DNA of 64,000 nt from CAIWHR01 sp963809965 (GTDB taxonomy: Bacteria; Pseudomonadota; Gammaproteobacteria; Burkholderiales; Casimicrobiaceae): positions 248,001-312,000 of the forward strand of contig CAWELU010000001.1 in NCBI GenBank assembly GCA_963809965.1. The letters are read 5' to 3'. The notes beneath the pieces are model-generated. The model did not search any database, was not told where the DNA came from, and worked only from the letters and a program-made list of their open reading frames with translations. Shown here in pieces: positions 27,149-36,860 of this stretch (positions within the stretch are counted from its first letter, which is position 1; every line of letters begins with the position of its first letter). The translations under genes and the position numbers were made by a program.

Positions 27149-28393
27149 TCACGGCAGCATGGATTCGTGCGCGAAGAGCTCCGCGATGCACTCGCGCGGA
27201 CGGGCAAGATGGACGCGATCACCGTCGACGATAACCTCGCACGCGCGGGGCCGGGAGTTGTAATTCGAGCTCATGACGAAACCGTAGGCGCCCGCTGCGC
27301 CGACGGCGAGCAGGTCGCCGGGAGCGAGGGCAAGCTCGCGGTCGTGCGCGAGGAAATCGCTGCTCTCGCACACCGGCCCCACGATCTGCCAGCGGCGCGC
27401 CGCCTCATCGCGCGGACGCACGGGATCGACTGGATGCCAGGCGCGGTAGAGCGCCGGCCGGATCAGGTCGTTCATCGCGGCATCGACGATGGCGAAGTCG
27501 CGGTCCGCTCCCGGCTTGAGGTAGGTGACCCGCGTCAGCAGCACGCCCGAATTGCCGACGAGAAACCGCCCCGGCTCGAACAGCAGTTCGTGTCCACGCG
27601 CCCCCAGCATCCGCCGGACCGCGCGGCCGTACTCGCCGGGATCGATCGTTGCCTCGTCACGATAGCGGATGCCGAGCCCGCCACCCAGGTCGATGTGACG
27701 CAAGCTGATCCCGTCGGCCTCGATCCGGTCGACGAGGCCCATCATCTTCTCGGCTGTCTCGACGTACACCGACAGGTCCGTGATCTGGGACCCGATGTGG
27801 CAATCGATGCCGCGCACTGCGACGTGCGCAAGGTCGGCGGCGTGCCGGTAGAGCGCGGGGGCCTCGGTGAACGCGATGCCGAACTTGCTCTCCTTCAGAC
27901 CGGTCGCAATGTACGGATGGGTCTTGGGGTCGACGTCCGGATTCACGCGGAGCGACACCGGCGCGACCTTGCCGACGCTGCCGGCAACAGAGTTCAGCGC
28001 CTCGAGCTCGGCGACCGATTCCACGTTGAAGCATCGGATGCCCGCGCTCAGGCCCGACTCCATCTCGGTCATCGTCTTGCCCACACCGGAAAACACGACC
28101 TTGGCGGGATCGCCGCCTGCGGCGATGACGCGGGCCAGTTCGCCGCCGGACACGATGTCGAAACCGCAGCCAAGGCGGGCGAGCAGGTTGACCACCGCAA
28201 GGTTCGAATTCGCCTTCATCGCATAGCAGATGAGGTGCGGCGTGCCGGCGAACGGTGCGGCAAATGCGCGGTACCCTTCCTCTAGCGCGGCGCGCGAGTA
28301 GACATAGCAAGGCGTGCCAAACCGTTCCGCGATCGTGGTCAGCGGGACTCGCTCGGCGTGCAGTTCCGCGCCGATGCGGCGGAATGCGGTCAT
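27149..28393 (-). CDS. lysA: Diaminopimelate decarboxylase
   Basis: Pyridoxal-phosphate enzyme that decarboxylates meso-diaminopimelate to L-lysine. The 414-residue protein shows the PLP lysine in CYAMKANSNLAVV, SGGELARVIAAG, the glycine loop IDLGGGLGIRYRDE, phosphate-binding EPGRFLVGNSGVLL, and the active-site VGPVCESSDFLA. ATG 28393 overlaps the stop of lptM (ATGA), so the two are translationally coupled, the usual proteobacterial arrangement. Confidence 0.94.
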   Translation of the reverse strand: MTAFRRIGAELHAERVPLTTIAERFGTPCYVYSRAALEEGYRAFAAPFAGTPHLICYAMKANSNLAVVNLLARLGCGFDIVSGGELARVIAAGGDPAKVVFSGVGKTMTEMESGLSAGIRCFNVESVAELEALNSVAGSVGKVAPVSLRVNPDVDPKTHPYIATGLKESKFGIAFTEAPALYRHAADLAHVAVRGIDCHIGSQITDLSVYVETAEKMMGLVDRIEADGISLRHIDLGGGLGIRYRDEATIDPGEYGRAVRRMLGARGHELLFEPGRFLVGNSGVLLTRVTYLKPGADRDFAIVDAAMNDLIRPALYRAWHPVDPVRPRDEAARRWQIVGPVCESSDFLAHDRELALAPGDLLAVGAAGAYGFVMSSNYNSRPRACEVIVDGDRVHLARPRECIAELFAHESMLP

Positions 28394-28590
28394 GGCTTGC
28401 GCTCCGCCGGCTCGCGCGCGGCCGCGGGAGATTGCGCCGGCGAGGATGCGGGTACTGCAGCGGGTGTCGGCGGGGGCAGCGTAAGGGGCCCCTTGATTCC
28501 GCACGCGGTGAGCGTCAGCACGCCGATCGCGATCACCACCGCGGGCGCCCCGACGACGCCTCGAAGGGAGGCAACCAGTTCACGTAGCAT
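28390..28590 (-). CDS. lptM: LptM (YifL-type) small lipoprotein
   Basis: A 66-residue lipoprotein: hydrophobic signal AVVIAIGVLTLTAC followed by CGIKGPLTLPPP, the invariant start of the mature LptM/YifL family, then a Pro/Ala-rich tail. LptM assists disulfide maturation of the LPS translocon protein LptD in Escherichia coli; the same role is inferred here. It sits immediately upstream of lysA with overlapping stop and start, matching the conserved neighbourhood. Confidence 0.88.
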   Translation of the reverse strand: MLRELVASLRGVVGAPAVVIAIGVLTLTACGIKGPLTLPPPTPAAVPASSPAQSPAAAREPAERKP

Positions 28591-28639
28591 CGGGCTTGAA
28601 TCCTATCACGGTGCCCGATCGCGGCACTTCCGACGCGCC

Positions 28640-29419
28640 TCAGGCCTCGAGCAACGCTGTCCAGTCGTCGAGCGCGTCACGGGCGCGGGCATGGCCCGGA
28701 AAGAGCTCCTCGACCAGGCTCCAGAAACGGCGCGAGTGGTTGAGCTCGACCAGGTGAGCGACCTCGTGCGCGACGATATACAGCGCGAGGTCGGGGGGCA
28801 GCTGGACGAGCCGCCAATTGAGCCGGATCTCGCCCGCCTGGTTGCAGCTTCCCCACTCGGATCGCGCGTTGGAAAGCTTCACCGCGGGCGCCGTCGAGGT
28901 GACCCGCGCCGACAGCTCGGCCACGCGGGGAACGAAAATGCGCTGAGCCTCGTTCCTGAGCCACCGGCCGACATCGCTCGCGAGCTCGCGCTCGTCCTCC
29001 GGTTCGGGATGCAGCACGGTGAGGTTGATGAGGTCGGGGACGATCGCCTTCTTGCGTGCCGGAAAAACGGCAAGCGCGAGCTCGCGACCCAAGTAGAGGA
29101 TGGGCGCGCCGCTTGTCCATTCGCGCGGCAGCACGTCGCGCCGGCGCGCACGCCACTCGGCGAGAGAGCGGACGATCCATGCCGCGCGCTCGATCAATGC
29201 CGCCTCGACTTCGCGGATCGGAACCCAGCGCGGCGCGCGAACGGTGAGTCCTGCAATACCGATCTCGATCCCGATCGTGCGCCGGCGCGCGCGGATCAGA
29301 CGGTAGTCGATGGGATGCCCCGCGAGGACAATGCACCGCACCTTGCCTTCGGCCGGCGGCTCGGGGGCGCGGCGAGGTTCGGCAGCCCGCAACCGGAGGT
29401 CCGGAAGCGTCGGGCTCAT
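28640..29419 (-). CDS. YgjP-like (DUF45) M48-type metallopeptidase
   Basis: Protein of 259 residues with the conserved tail of the DUF45 family: LSNARSEWGSCNQAGEIRLN followed by the zinc site VAHEVAHLVELNHSRRFW, where HEVAH and the later His coordinate metal. The N-terminal half is a beta-rich domain (RCIVLAGHPIDYRLIRARRR). Start ATG 29419 overlaps the stop of plsC (ATGA). The family is common beside plsC in betaproteobacteria; substrates are not established. Confidence 0.87.
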   Translation of the reverse strand: MSPTLPDLRLRAAEPRRAPEPPAEGKVRCIVLAGHPIDYRLIRARRRTIGIEIGIAGLTVRAPRWVPIREVEAALIERAAWIVRSLAEWRARRRDVLPREWTSGAPILYLGRELALAVFPARKKAIVPDLINLTVLHPEPEDERELASDVGRWLRNEAQRIFVPRVAELSARVTSTAPAVKLSNARSEWGSCNQAGEIRLNWRLVQLPPDLALYIVAHEVAHLVELNHSRRFWSLVEELFPGHARARDALDDWTALLEA

Positions 29420-30141
29420 TGCGGCACGCCGAGGCGCGCGACTTCCCCCTCGATCCAGGTCTCGATTTCCTTCATCAGCGTCTGCGCGTCCTTGCGCTCC
29501 GGCGCGATCGGCTTCCCGAACGAGATCGTCACGGTTCCCGGACGCTTGCCGAATACCCCTTTGGGCCAAAGATAGCCGGCATTGTGCGCCACAGGAACAA
29601 TCGGCACGCCGAGCTCGGTCGCGAGCCGCGCGCCGCCGGTCTTGTACTTGGCGCGCCTGCCGGCCTTGATCCGCGTGCCCTCGGGATAGACCACGATCCA
29701 GAAGCCCTGCTTGAATCGTTCCCGGCCCTGTTTGGCGATCTGCTGCATCGCATCGATGCCCGCCTTCCGGTCGATCGTGATCGGCGAGGCGAGCGCGAAG
29801 CCCCAGCCGAAGAACGGGATGGACAGCAGCTCCTTCTTGGCGACATAGGCGAGCGGCGGGAAGAACAACGTCAGCGCCAACGTCTCCCAGGTCGAGCTGT
29901 GCTTCGACATCACGATGTGCGGGGCCATCGCGGCGCCGGACGGGAGATTCTCGGCGCCGATCACGCGGTGCCGGATACCGCAGATCCAGCGCGCCCCCCA
30001 GAGGTTGGTCCGGCACCATGAGGCGGCGATTCCGTACATCGGCACACGGGGAATCCAGAACAGCAGGAGCATCGTCGCCGCGTACGCGGGTGTGACGATC
30101 GACTGGAACGCGAGGAAGAGTAGCGACCGGAAAGCCGACAC
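29416..30141 (-). CDS. plsC: 1-acyl-sn-glycerol-3-phosphate acyltransferase
   Basis: Makes phosphatidic acid from lysophosphatidic acid at the inner membrane. The 241-residue protein begins with a membrane segment (SLLFLAFQSIVTPAYAATML). Acyltransferase block I is SKHSSTWETL, with Glu in place of the usual Asp as seen in many betaproteobacterial PlsC proteins. Block III is VVYPEGTRIKAG, and PIVPVAHNAG follows. Downstream of gmhB by 13 bases and coupled to the next gene by ATGA. Confidence 0.9.
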   Translation of the reverse strand: MSAFRSLLFLAFQSIVTPAYAATMLLLFWIPRVPMYGIAASWCRTNLWGARWICGIRHRVIGAENLPSGAAMAPHIVMSKHSSTWETLALTLFFPPLAYVAKKELLSIPFFGWGFALASPITIDRKAGIDAMQQIAKQGRERFKQGFWIVVYPEGTRIKAGRRAKYKTGGARLATELGVPIVPVAHNAGYLWPKGVFGKRPGTVTISFGKPIAPERKDAQTLMKEIETWIEGEVARLGVPQ

Positions 30142-30154
30142 GGAAGCGTGTACG

Positions 30155-30736
30155 TCAGTCGCCGGCCAACAGCGCCGAGACGGCGAACGCCAGATCGGGA
30201 AAGATCACGGTGTTCTTCGGGAAATTGCCTTCGCGCAGAGTCTTCTCGCCCTTGCCGGTCAGCACCAGCATCGGTTGCGCGCCGACCGCATCGGCGGCCT
30301 GCAGGTCGCGCAGCGAATCGCCGACGCACGGCACGCCGGACATCTCGACGCCATACCGGACCCCGATCTCGTGCAGCATCCCGGTCTTGGGCTTCCGGCA
30401 CTCGCATTGCGAATCGGCCGTATGCGGGCAGTAGAAGAGCGCATCGATGCGGCCGCCCGCGAGCGCGAGCGCCTTGTGCATCTTCTCGTGAATCGCGTTC
30501 AACGTCGCCATGTCGAACAGGCCGCGGCCGATGCCCGACTGGTTGGTCGCGACCACGACGCGGTAACCAGCGTGGTTCAGGCGGGCGATCGCTTCGAGGC
30601 TCCCCGGAATGGGGCGCCACTCGTCCGGCGTCTTGATGAACTGCGCGCTGTCGTGGTTGATGACGCCGTCGCGGTCCAGCACGATGAGCTTGAGCGCCCG
30701 GGTTTGCGCCACGGCTTCGGAGGCGAGCTGGACCAT
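30155..30736 (-). CDS. gmhB: D-glycero-beta-D-manno-heptose 1,7-bisphosphate 7-phosphatase
   Basis: Removes the 7-phosphate in ADP-heptose synthesis for the LPS inner core. The 193-residue HAD-family protein shows LIVLDRDGVINHDSAQFIK (nucleophile DRDG), VVVATNQSGIGRG, the zinc loop CPHTADSQCECRKPKTGM and the Mg-binding CVGDSLRDLQAA. Length and the zinc loop separate GmhB from histidinol-phosphatase relatives. Sits between glyS and plsC on one strand, the standard order. Confidence 0.93.
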   Translation of the reverse strand: MVQLASEAVAQTRALKLIVLDRDGVINHDSAQFIKTPDEWRPIPGSLEAIARLNHAGYRVVVATNQSGIGRGLFDMATLNAIHEKMHKALALAGGRIDALFYCPHTADSQCECRKPKTGMLHEIGVRYGVEMSGVPCVGDSLRDLQAADAVGAQPMLVLTGKGEKTLREGNFPKNTVIFPDLAFAVSALLAGD

Positions 30737-30764
30737 GGTGCGATTCTAACCGGCGCTCCCCGCC

Positions 30765-32891
30765 TCACGCCGCCAGCTTCGAGATGTCCGCAACGCGGTT
30801 CATTGTCGCCGCGACGCCACGGAGCAGCGCGAGCCGGTTCGCGCGCACCGCGGGGTCGTCGGCCATGACCAGGACGTCATCGAAGAAACGATCGACGACC
30901 GGCTTCGCCGTCGCGAGCGCCAGCAGTGCCTCCGTGTAGTTGCCTGCGGCGCAGTGCTCGCCCACGACGGGCTCGAGCTTCTGGAACGCAAGATAGAGGT
31001 CGTGCTCGGCGCCCTCGGTCAGGCGCGCGCGATCGACGGCGGGCGCGGCCTCGCTTTCCGCCTTGCGCAGGATGTTGGTGATCCGCTTGTTGGCAGAGGC
31101 GAGTGATTGCGCCTCCGGCAACGCACCGAAAGCGCGCACCGCCTCCGTTTTCGCCGGGACGAGATCGAGGCGCGCCGGACGCTGGCAGAGCACTGCTTCG
31201 GCCTGGTTTGCGGTATAGCCGGCATCGCGCAAGTAGCCCCGCAGGCGTTCGTGGACGAAGTTCTCGACGTCGGCGTGCGCCGGACGGACCGCGGCCACGC
31301 CGGCAAGCGTCTCGAACGCGGCGGCGATGAGATCGGGCAGCGGCAACGCCACCTTCTTCTCGATCAGGATCCGGATGATGCCGAGCGCGTGCCGGCGCAG
31401 TCCGAATGGATCGCGGTCGCCCGTCGGGAGTGCGCCGATCCCGAACATGCCGGCGAGCGTTTCGAGCTTGTCGGCGAGGCCGACCGCCTGGGCCACCGGC
31501 CCGACCGGCAACGCATCACCGGCAAAACGTGGCCAGTAATGTTGCTCGATCGCCGCCGCCACTGCCGGCGCCTCGCCGTCGTGCTCGGCGTAGAACCGGC
31601 CCATCAACCCCTGCAGCTCCGGGAACTCGCCGACCATGTCGGTCGACAGATCGGCCTTGGCGAGCCGCGCGGCGCGCTCGACCTCACCGAGGTCGGCGCC
31701 AGTCATCGCGGCAATCCGCTTCGCAAGGTGCGTGACCCGCGCCGCACGCTCGAGCTGTGTGCCGAGCTGGTTGTGGTAGACGACCGCTCCCAGCTTGTCG
31801 ATCCGCGCTTCGAGCCGCGTCCTGCGGTCCTGATCAAAGAAGAACTTCGCATCGGCGAGCCGCGCGCGCAGGACACGCTCGTTTCCCTGCACGATCGCCG
31901 CGGGGTCGGTGGCCGCGACGTTGCTGACGAGAAGGAAGCGGTTCAGCAACTTGCCTTGTGCATCCGCAAGGGCGAAGTATTTCTGGTTCTGCTGCATCGT
32001 AAGGATCAGGCATTCCTGCGGGACCGCAAGGAATGCCTGATCGAAACCGCCCTCGTAGACAGCCGGCCATTCGACCAGCGCCGTGACCTCGTCCTGCAGC
32101 GCCTCAGGCATGATCACGGTCGCGCCGGCCGCGGCCTTGCGAAGTGCGGCCGCGATCGTCGCGCGGCGTTCGGCGAAGCGCGCGATCACCTTGCCCTCGG
32201 CGCGCAAGGTTTCCTCGTATGCATCGGCGCCCGCCACGGCGATCGCGTCCCGGCTCAAGAACCGGTGGCCCCCCGTCAGGCGATCGGCATCAAGACCGAG
32301 CGCGCGCACGGCGAGGACCTCGGCGCCATGGAGCGCGAGCAGCCGATGCGCGGGCCGGACGAACTTGACGTCGTTGTAGTAGCTGCCGGCGGCGGCGTAC
32401 GCCATCACCTTGGGGATCGGCAACTTGGCGAGCGTCGTGTCGAGCGCGGCCTGCAACCCGCTCGCAAGCGGGCTTCCCTTGGCGATCGAGTACAGAAAGA
32501 TTGCATCCGCCTTACCGTCCGACTCGCGTGCCAGGCGCTCGGGACCGTCGACGGCGCTCGGCCACGCGTCGGCAAGATGAAGGCGCCCCATGGCCTCGAG
32601 CTTCCGGCGCAGGGCAGTGGTCGGCTTTCCCTCGGCATCGAGCGCGACCGACGCCGGCATCAACTTCTGCGTGACCGGCGTGTCGGGCGAGGTGGGCAGA
32701 ACATGCGTGATCGAGACTGCCAGGCGTCGCGGCGTCGCATAGGGAACGATTGCGCTGGCCGCGGTCAGGAAGCCGCCGTCGGTGAGACCATCGACGATGC
32801 CATCGGCGAAGGCTTCGCCCAGCCGGGCCAGCGCCTTCGGCGGCAATTCCTCGGTCAGGAGCTCGACCGCAAGCGTTGCGCCGGCGCTCAT
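30765..32891 (-). CDS. glyS: Glycyl-tRNA synthetase, beta subunit
   Basis: Subunit of the alpha2beta2 glycyl-tRNA synthetase; it binds tRNA and shapes the active site. The 708-residue protein starts LAVELLTEELPPKALARLGE, as in most GlyS, and keeps CLILTMQQNQKYFALAD, DLSTDMVGEFPELQGLMGR and DPFGLRRHALGIIRILIE, ending with the DALR-like region. ATG 32891 overlaps the glyQ stop (ATGA). No frame break was seen. Confidence 0.95.
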   Translation of the reverse strand: MSAGATLAVELLTEELPPKALARLGEAFADGIVDGLTDGGFLTAASAIVPYATPRRLAVSITHVLPTSPDTPVTQKLMPASVALDAEGKPTTALRRKLEAMGRLHLADAWPSAVDGPERLARESDGKADAIFLYSIAKGSPLASGLQAALDTTLAKLPIPKVMAYAAAGSYYNDVKFVRPAHRLLALHGAEVLAVRALGLDADRLTGGHRFLSRDAIAVAGADAYEETLRAEGKVIARFAERRATIAAALRKAAAGATVIMPEALQDEVTALVEWPAVYEGGFDQAFLAVPQECLILTMQQNQKYFALADAQGKLLNRFLLVSNVAATDPAAIVQGNERVLRARLADAKFFFDQDRRTRLEARIDKLGAVVYHNQLGTQLERAARVTHLAKRIAAMTGADLGEVERAARLAKADLSTDMVGEFPELQGLMGRFYAEHDGEAPAVAAAIEQHYWPRFAGDALPVGPVAQAVGLADKLETLAGMFGIGALPTGDRDPFGLRRHALGIIRILIEKKVALPLPDLIAAAFETLAGVAAVRPAHADVENFVHERLRGYLRDAGYTANQAEAVLCQRPARLDLVPAKTEAVRAFGALPEAQSLASANKRITNILRKAESEAAPAVDRARLTEGAEHDLYLAFQKLEPVVGEHCAAGNYTEALLALATAKPVVDRFFDDVLVMADDPAVRANRLALLRGVAATMNRVADISKLAA

Positions 32892-33806
32892 GCCGCGGTC
32901 CGGCGCAACTCGGGCGGCAGCATCGGGTAACCGAGGGCCTCGCGCGCATCCACGTAGGCCTGCGCGACCAGCCGCGACAGCGTACGGATCCGGCCGATGT
33001 AGGCCGCACGCTCGGTGACCGAAATCGCACCGCGCGCGTCGAGCAGGTTGAACGTGTGCGCGGCCTTGAGGATCATCTCGTAGCCGGGCAGCGGGAGCTT
33101 CATCTCGAGCAGCCGCTTCGCCTCGGACTCGAAGAACGAGAAGAGCTCGAAGAGCTTGGCCGCGTTCGACTGCTCGAAGTTGTACGTCGACTGCTCGACC
33201 TCGTTCTGGTGATAGACATCGCGATAGGCAAGCGTCTTCTTCGCGCCCCGCTCCTGCCACTCGGTCCAGACCAGGTCGAAGACGTTCTCCTTGCCCTGCA
33301 GGTACATCGCGAGCCGCTCGAGGCCATAGGTGATCTCTCCGGTGATCGGATCGCAATCGAGGCCGCCGACCTGCTGGAAGTAGGTGAACTGCGTTACCTC
33401 CATCCCGTTGAGCCAGACCTCCCAGCCGAGACCCCACGCGCCGAGCGTGGGGTTCTCCCAATCGTCCTCGACGAAGCGGATGTCGTTCTTCGCAAGGTCG
33501 AAGCCCAGCGCCGTCGAGCGATCCGAGGTACAGATCGAGGATGTCCGGCGGCGAGGGCTTCAGCACGACCTGGTACTGGTAGTAGTGCTGCATCCGGTTC
33601 GGGTTCTCGCCGTAGCGCCCGTCTTTCGGCCGGCGCGACGGTTGCACATACGCGGCCCGCCACGGCTCGGGCCCGAGCGCGCGCAGGAATGTCGCCGTGT
33701 GCGAAGTCCCCGCACCGACCTCCATGTCGTAGGGCTGCAGCAGCGCACAACCCTGGCGATCCCAGTAGTCCTGCAGCGCGAGGATGATCTGCTGAAAGGT
33801 GCGCAT
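32888..33806 (-). CDS. glyQ: Glycyl-tRNA synthetase, alpha subunit (one apparent +1 frameshift)
   Basis: Catalytic subunit of the tetrameric glycyl-tRNA synthetase. It begins MRTFQQIILALQDYWDRQGC with YDMEVGAGTSHTATFLRALG, and needs one base removed in the CC at 33511-33512 (coding strand GACGGCGCTGGG) to pass from DLYLGSLD into LGFDLAKNDIRFVEDDWENP. It then ends GYPMLPPELRRTAA. The corrected length is 305 residues, normal for GlyQ. The gene is essential, so the break is probably a sequence error. Overlaps glyS by ATGA. Confidence 0.92.
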
Positions 33807-33900
33807 CGGAAGGAGCGTCTTCCACCGCGAGGCTGGCCCGCGGGCTCGACAAAGAGCGCCATTCTAGCGGCATCGCGCGCGCGCACGAAGCGCGTGCGAA

Positions 33901-35446
33901 TCAGGCGCCCGTTCGGGCGGTTCTTCGGCGCCCCGCCGACGCGAGCAGGAATGCGATGGCCGCGATTGCCACTGCCGACGCATCCCCCCACCGTACATAC
34001 GGCGTCACGCCCTGCCGTCCCGTGATTTCGACCTCCAGAATGCCGCGCGTAAACCACGGCAGGCGTCCGATCTCTCGACCACGGTGGTCGATCGCCGACG
34101 TGATGCCCGTGTTCGTTGCGCGGAGCATCGGCCGACCCGTTTCGAGTGCACGCATCGCGGCGATCTGGTTGTGCTGCAGGGCGGCGAGCGAGCGGCCGTA
34201 CCACGCGTCGTTGGTCACGTTGACGAGCAGCGTCGCGGCGCCCGCCTGCGGCCGAATGTCCGCACCGAAGGCGTCTTCGTAGCAGATGTTGACTGCCACC
34301 TTCTGACCCGCGACCCCGAGAGGCGGCTGGTCGGCATCGCCTGCCGCCTGACTCGCGAGCGGGATCGCGAGCATTTTCCGGATCACGAACCCCAGCACCG
34401 GCTCGAGCGGAATGGTTTCGCCGAACGGGACGAGGTGCCGCTTGCGGTAGAGCTGCGGATCGGCTGCGCCCAGGCTCACGACGCTGTTGTAGTAGCGGGG
34501 TTGCCCACCGGCGACTTCCGGAGGTTCGGAGGTGAAAAGACCGGCCAGCACGTCGCCATCGCGTGCGGCAGCCGTCCTCAGCAGAAACGCCAGCATCGAA
34601 TCGGGGATTTCGTCCGCGAACACGGGGAAGGCGCTTTCCGGCAGCACGACGAGTCGGCCGCGGCTCGCGGCGACGAGCTCCGCGTAGATCCGGAAATTCG
34701 CGCGACGGAAGTCCGGATCGAATTTCAGATCCTGGGCGACGTTGCCCTGCACCAGCGACACGGCGACCGGCGCGCCGTGCGGAACGGTCCACTCGATTCG
34801 CGCGAGGGCCGCGCCCCCGCCGGCTATCGCGCCAATCGCCGCCAGCAGCGCGATACCGCGCACGCGTCGCGGGTGTCGCAAACGCATCGATCGCCAGAGC
34901 GAGTGCGGCAGCGGCCAGCGCCATGGCGAACGTCACCAGAAACACGCCGCCAAGCGGCGCATAGCCCGCGAAGGGGCCGACCAGTCCGTTCGGCAACGCC
35001 GCATAGCCGAGCGCGAGCCACGGGAATCCGGTGAAGACGATGCTGCGCGCCCATTCGGTGAGCGTCCACAGGGCGGCGGCCGCGAGCGTGCGCGGCCAGC
35101 TTTCCGGCGTCGTCCACCGCACCGCCAGCCAGCCCGTGAGCGCGGGATAGAGCGCGAGGAACGCGCAGAAGCCTGCGGTGCCGATCGCCGCCAGCGGCGC
35201 GGCCATCCCGCCGAAGGTGTTGAGCGCGACGTAGACCCAGGGAACGCCGACGCCGAACAAGCCGAGGCCGAACGCGTAGCCCAGCCACCCCGCCGCGCGC
35301 GGCGTGAGAGCGCGCTGCCACAGCACGATCAGCAACGCGAGCGTGACGACCGGCAGCGCGGAGAACCCGAACGGTGCGAACCCGAACACCGTCGCCGCGC
35401 CGAGGAGGAACGCGCCGAAAAGGGCAAGCGCTCCCACGGCCTTCAT
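33901..35446 (-). CDS. lnt: Apolipoprotein N-acyltransferase (one apparent +1 frameshift)
   Basis: Adds the third acyl chain to lipoproteins in the inner membrane. The N-terminal half is hydrophobic with several membrane segments (GWLGYAFGLGLFGVGVPWVY, FTGFPWLALGYAALP). Removing one base in the run at 34871-34873 joins ALALAIDAFATP to RRVRGIALLAAIGAIAGG and the nitrilase domain: Glu in VVLPESAFPVFADEIPDS, Lys in LYRKRHLVPFGETIPLEP and Cys in VNICYEDAFGADI. The corrected length is 514 residues. The corC-lnt order is the standard one. Confidence 0.92.
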
Positions 35447-35476
35447 GGCAGGGCACGCTGTCGACGCGGGGCACCG

Positions 35477-36346
35477 TCAGCGAACGTCCGGCGGTGACGC
35501 GCCCACCGCGGACCCGGACACGCCTGACGTCACGGGCTCGACCTGCAAGGTGTACAGGCGCCGGCTATCGGCGCGGACGACGCGAAAACGGAACTCGCCG
35601 ATGGTCACGGTCTCGCCGCGCTTTGGCAGCCGGCCGAACGCCTGCAGCACGAGGCCGCCCACCGTGTCGAACTCGTCGTCGGCGAAGTCGGTGCCGAAAT
35701 GCGCGTTGAAGTCGGCGATCTCGGTCTGCGCCTTCACGCGATGGCGCCCGTTCGCCTCGGCGATGATGTTGTCCTCGCTTTCGTCGAAGTCGTACTCGTC
35801 CTCGATGTCGCCAACGATCTGCTCCAGCACGTCCTCGATGGTGACCAGGCCCGACACGCCGCCGTATTCGTCGACGACGATCGCTATGTGGTTGCGGTTG
35901 GCGCGGAAGTCGCGCAGCAGCACGTTGAGCCGCTTCGATTCCGGGACGAACACCGCCGGCCGCAGCGTGTCGTGCAGATCGAAGCCCTCGGGATTGCGAT
36001 AGTAGTTGAGGAGCTCCTTGGCCAGCAGGATGCCGATGACGTCGTCCTTGTTCTCGCCGATGGCCGGAAAGCGCGAATGCTTGGTCTCGAGGACGAGCGG
36101 GATGAACTCGGCGGGATCGTCGTCGATCGAGACGACGTCCATCTGCGCCCGCGGAATCATGATGTCGCGCACCGTCATCTCGGAGACCTGCAGCACGCCC
36201 TCGATCATCGACAACGCGTCGGCGTCGAGAAGCTTCCGCTCGAAGGCGCCGTGCAGGAGCTCGAGGAGCTCCTCGCGATCCTCGGGCTCGCGAGTCAGGA
36301 ACGCGGACAGGCGTTCGAGCAGCGTCGGCCGCGCGGGCTCCTCCAT
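35477..36346 (-). CDS. corC: HlyC/CorC-family CBS-domain protein (magnesium/cobalt efflux type)
   Basis: Soluble CBS-pair protein of about 289 residues. Landmarks: EMTVRDIMIPRAQMDVVSID opening the CBS pair, KHSRFPAIGENKDDVIGIL, FRANRNHIAIVVDEYGGVSG with VTIEDVLEQIVGDIEDEYD, and the C-terminal CorC/HlyC domain FADDEFDTVGGLVLQAFGRL. In Enterobacteria CorC influences Mg/Co efflux, but its place between ybeY and lnt also points to envelope or ribosome links. I chose ATG 36346 rather than 36406 because it follows the ybeY stop and starts the family-like sequence. Confidence 0.88.
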   Translation of the reverse strand: MEEPARPTLLERLSAFLTREPEDREELLELLHGAFERKLLDADALSMIEGVLQVSEMTVRDIMIPRAQMDVVSIDDDPAEFIPLVLETKHSRFPAIGENKDDVIGILLAKELLNYYRNPEGFDLHDTLRPAVFVPESKRLNVLLRDFRANRNHIAIVVDEYGGVSGLVTIEDVLEQIVGDIEDEYDFDESEDNIIAEANGRHRVKAQTEIADFNAHFGTDFADDEFDTVGGLVLQAFGRLPKRGETVTIGEFRFRVVRADSRRLYTLQVEPVTSGVSGSAVGASPPDVR

Positions 36347-36359
36347 GGCTGCGTCGCGC

Positions 36360-36860
36360 TCAGGCGCGGCGGCGAGCGCCCGGTGCGACGGGGTGCGGCG
36401 CGGCATAGGGGTCGGGAACGCGGAGCCGGGCGAGGATCGCGGTCTCGCGCGCTTCCATCTCGCGCGCGGCGCGGGCCGTATCGTGGTCGTAGCCTTGCAG
36501 GTGCAGCATGCCGTGGACGACTAGGTGCGCGCAGTGGTCGGCGAGGGGCTTGCCTTGCGCTTTCGCTTCCCGCCGCAGCACCGGCGCGCACAGCACGACA
36601 TCGCCCAAGACCGGGTTGCCAGCATCGTACACGAACGCGAGCACATTGGTCGCGTAGTCCTTGCCGCGATAGAGCGCGTTCAGTGTCTGTCCTTCGCGGG
36701 TTCCGACGAAGCGCAGCGTGACTGCCGCGTCGCGCCCGAGCGCAGCGCGCGCCCAGCGTCGGACCGTGGCAGGTGGCGGCAGCGTCGCGGCCGCGACTGC
36801 GTACTGGACGGCAAGCGAAGCTCGCGGCGCACTGCGTGGCCGGCGGTTCGCGCGTTTCAT
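36360..36860 (-). CDS. ybeY: Endoribonuclease YbeY
   Basis: Zinc-dependent RNase for 16S rRNA 3' maturation and 70S quality control. The 166-residue product from ATG 36860 has the family signature HGMLHLQGYDHDTA with three metal-binding His, and NALYRGKDYATNVLAF upstream. As printed it is in one frame with phoH; reversing a +1 insertion at 36873-36875 restores a phoH TGA overlapping this ATG (ATGA), the typical arrangement. Confidence 0.92.
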   Translation of the reverse strand: MKRANRRPRSAPRASLAVQYAVAAATLPPPATVRRWARAALGRDAAVTLRFVGTREGQTLNALYRGKDYATNVLAFVYDAGNPVLGDVVLCAPVLRREAKAQGKPLADHCAHLVVHGMLHLQGYDHDTARAAREMEARETAILARLRVPDPYAAPHPVAPGARRRA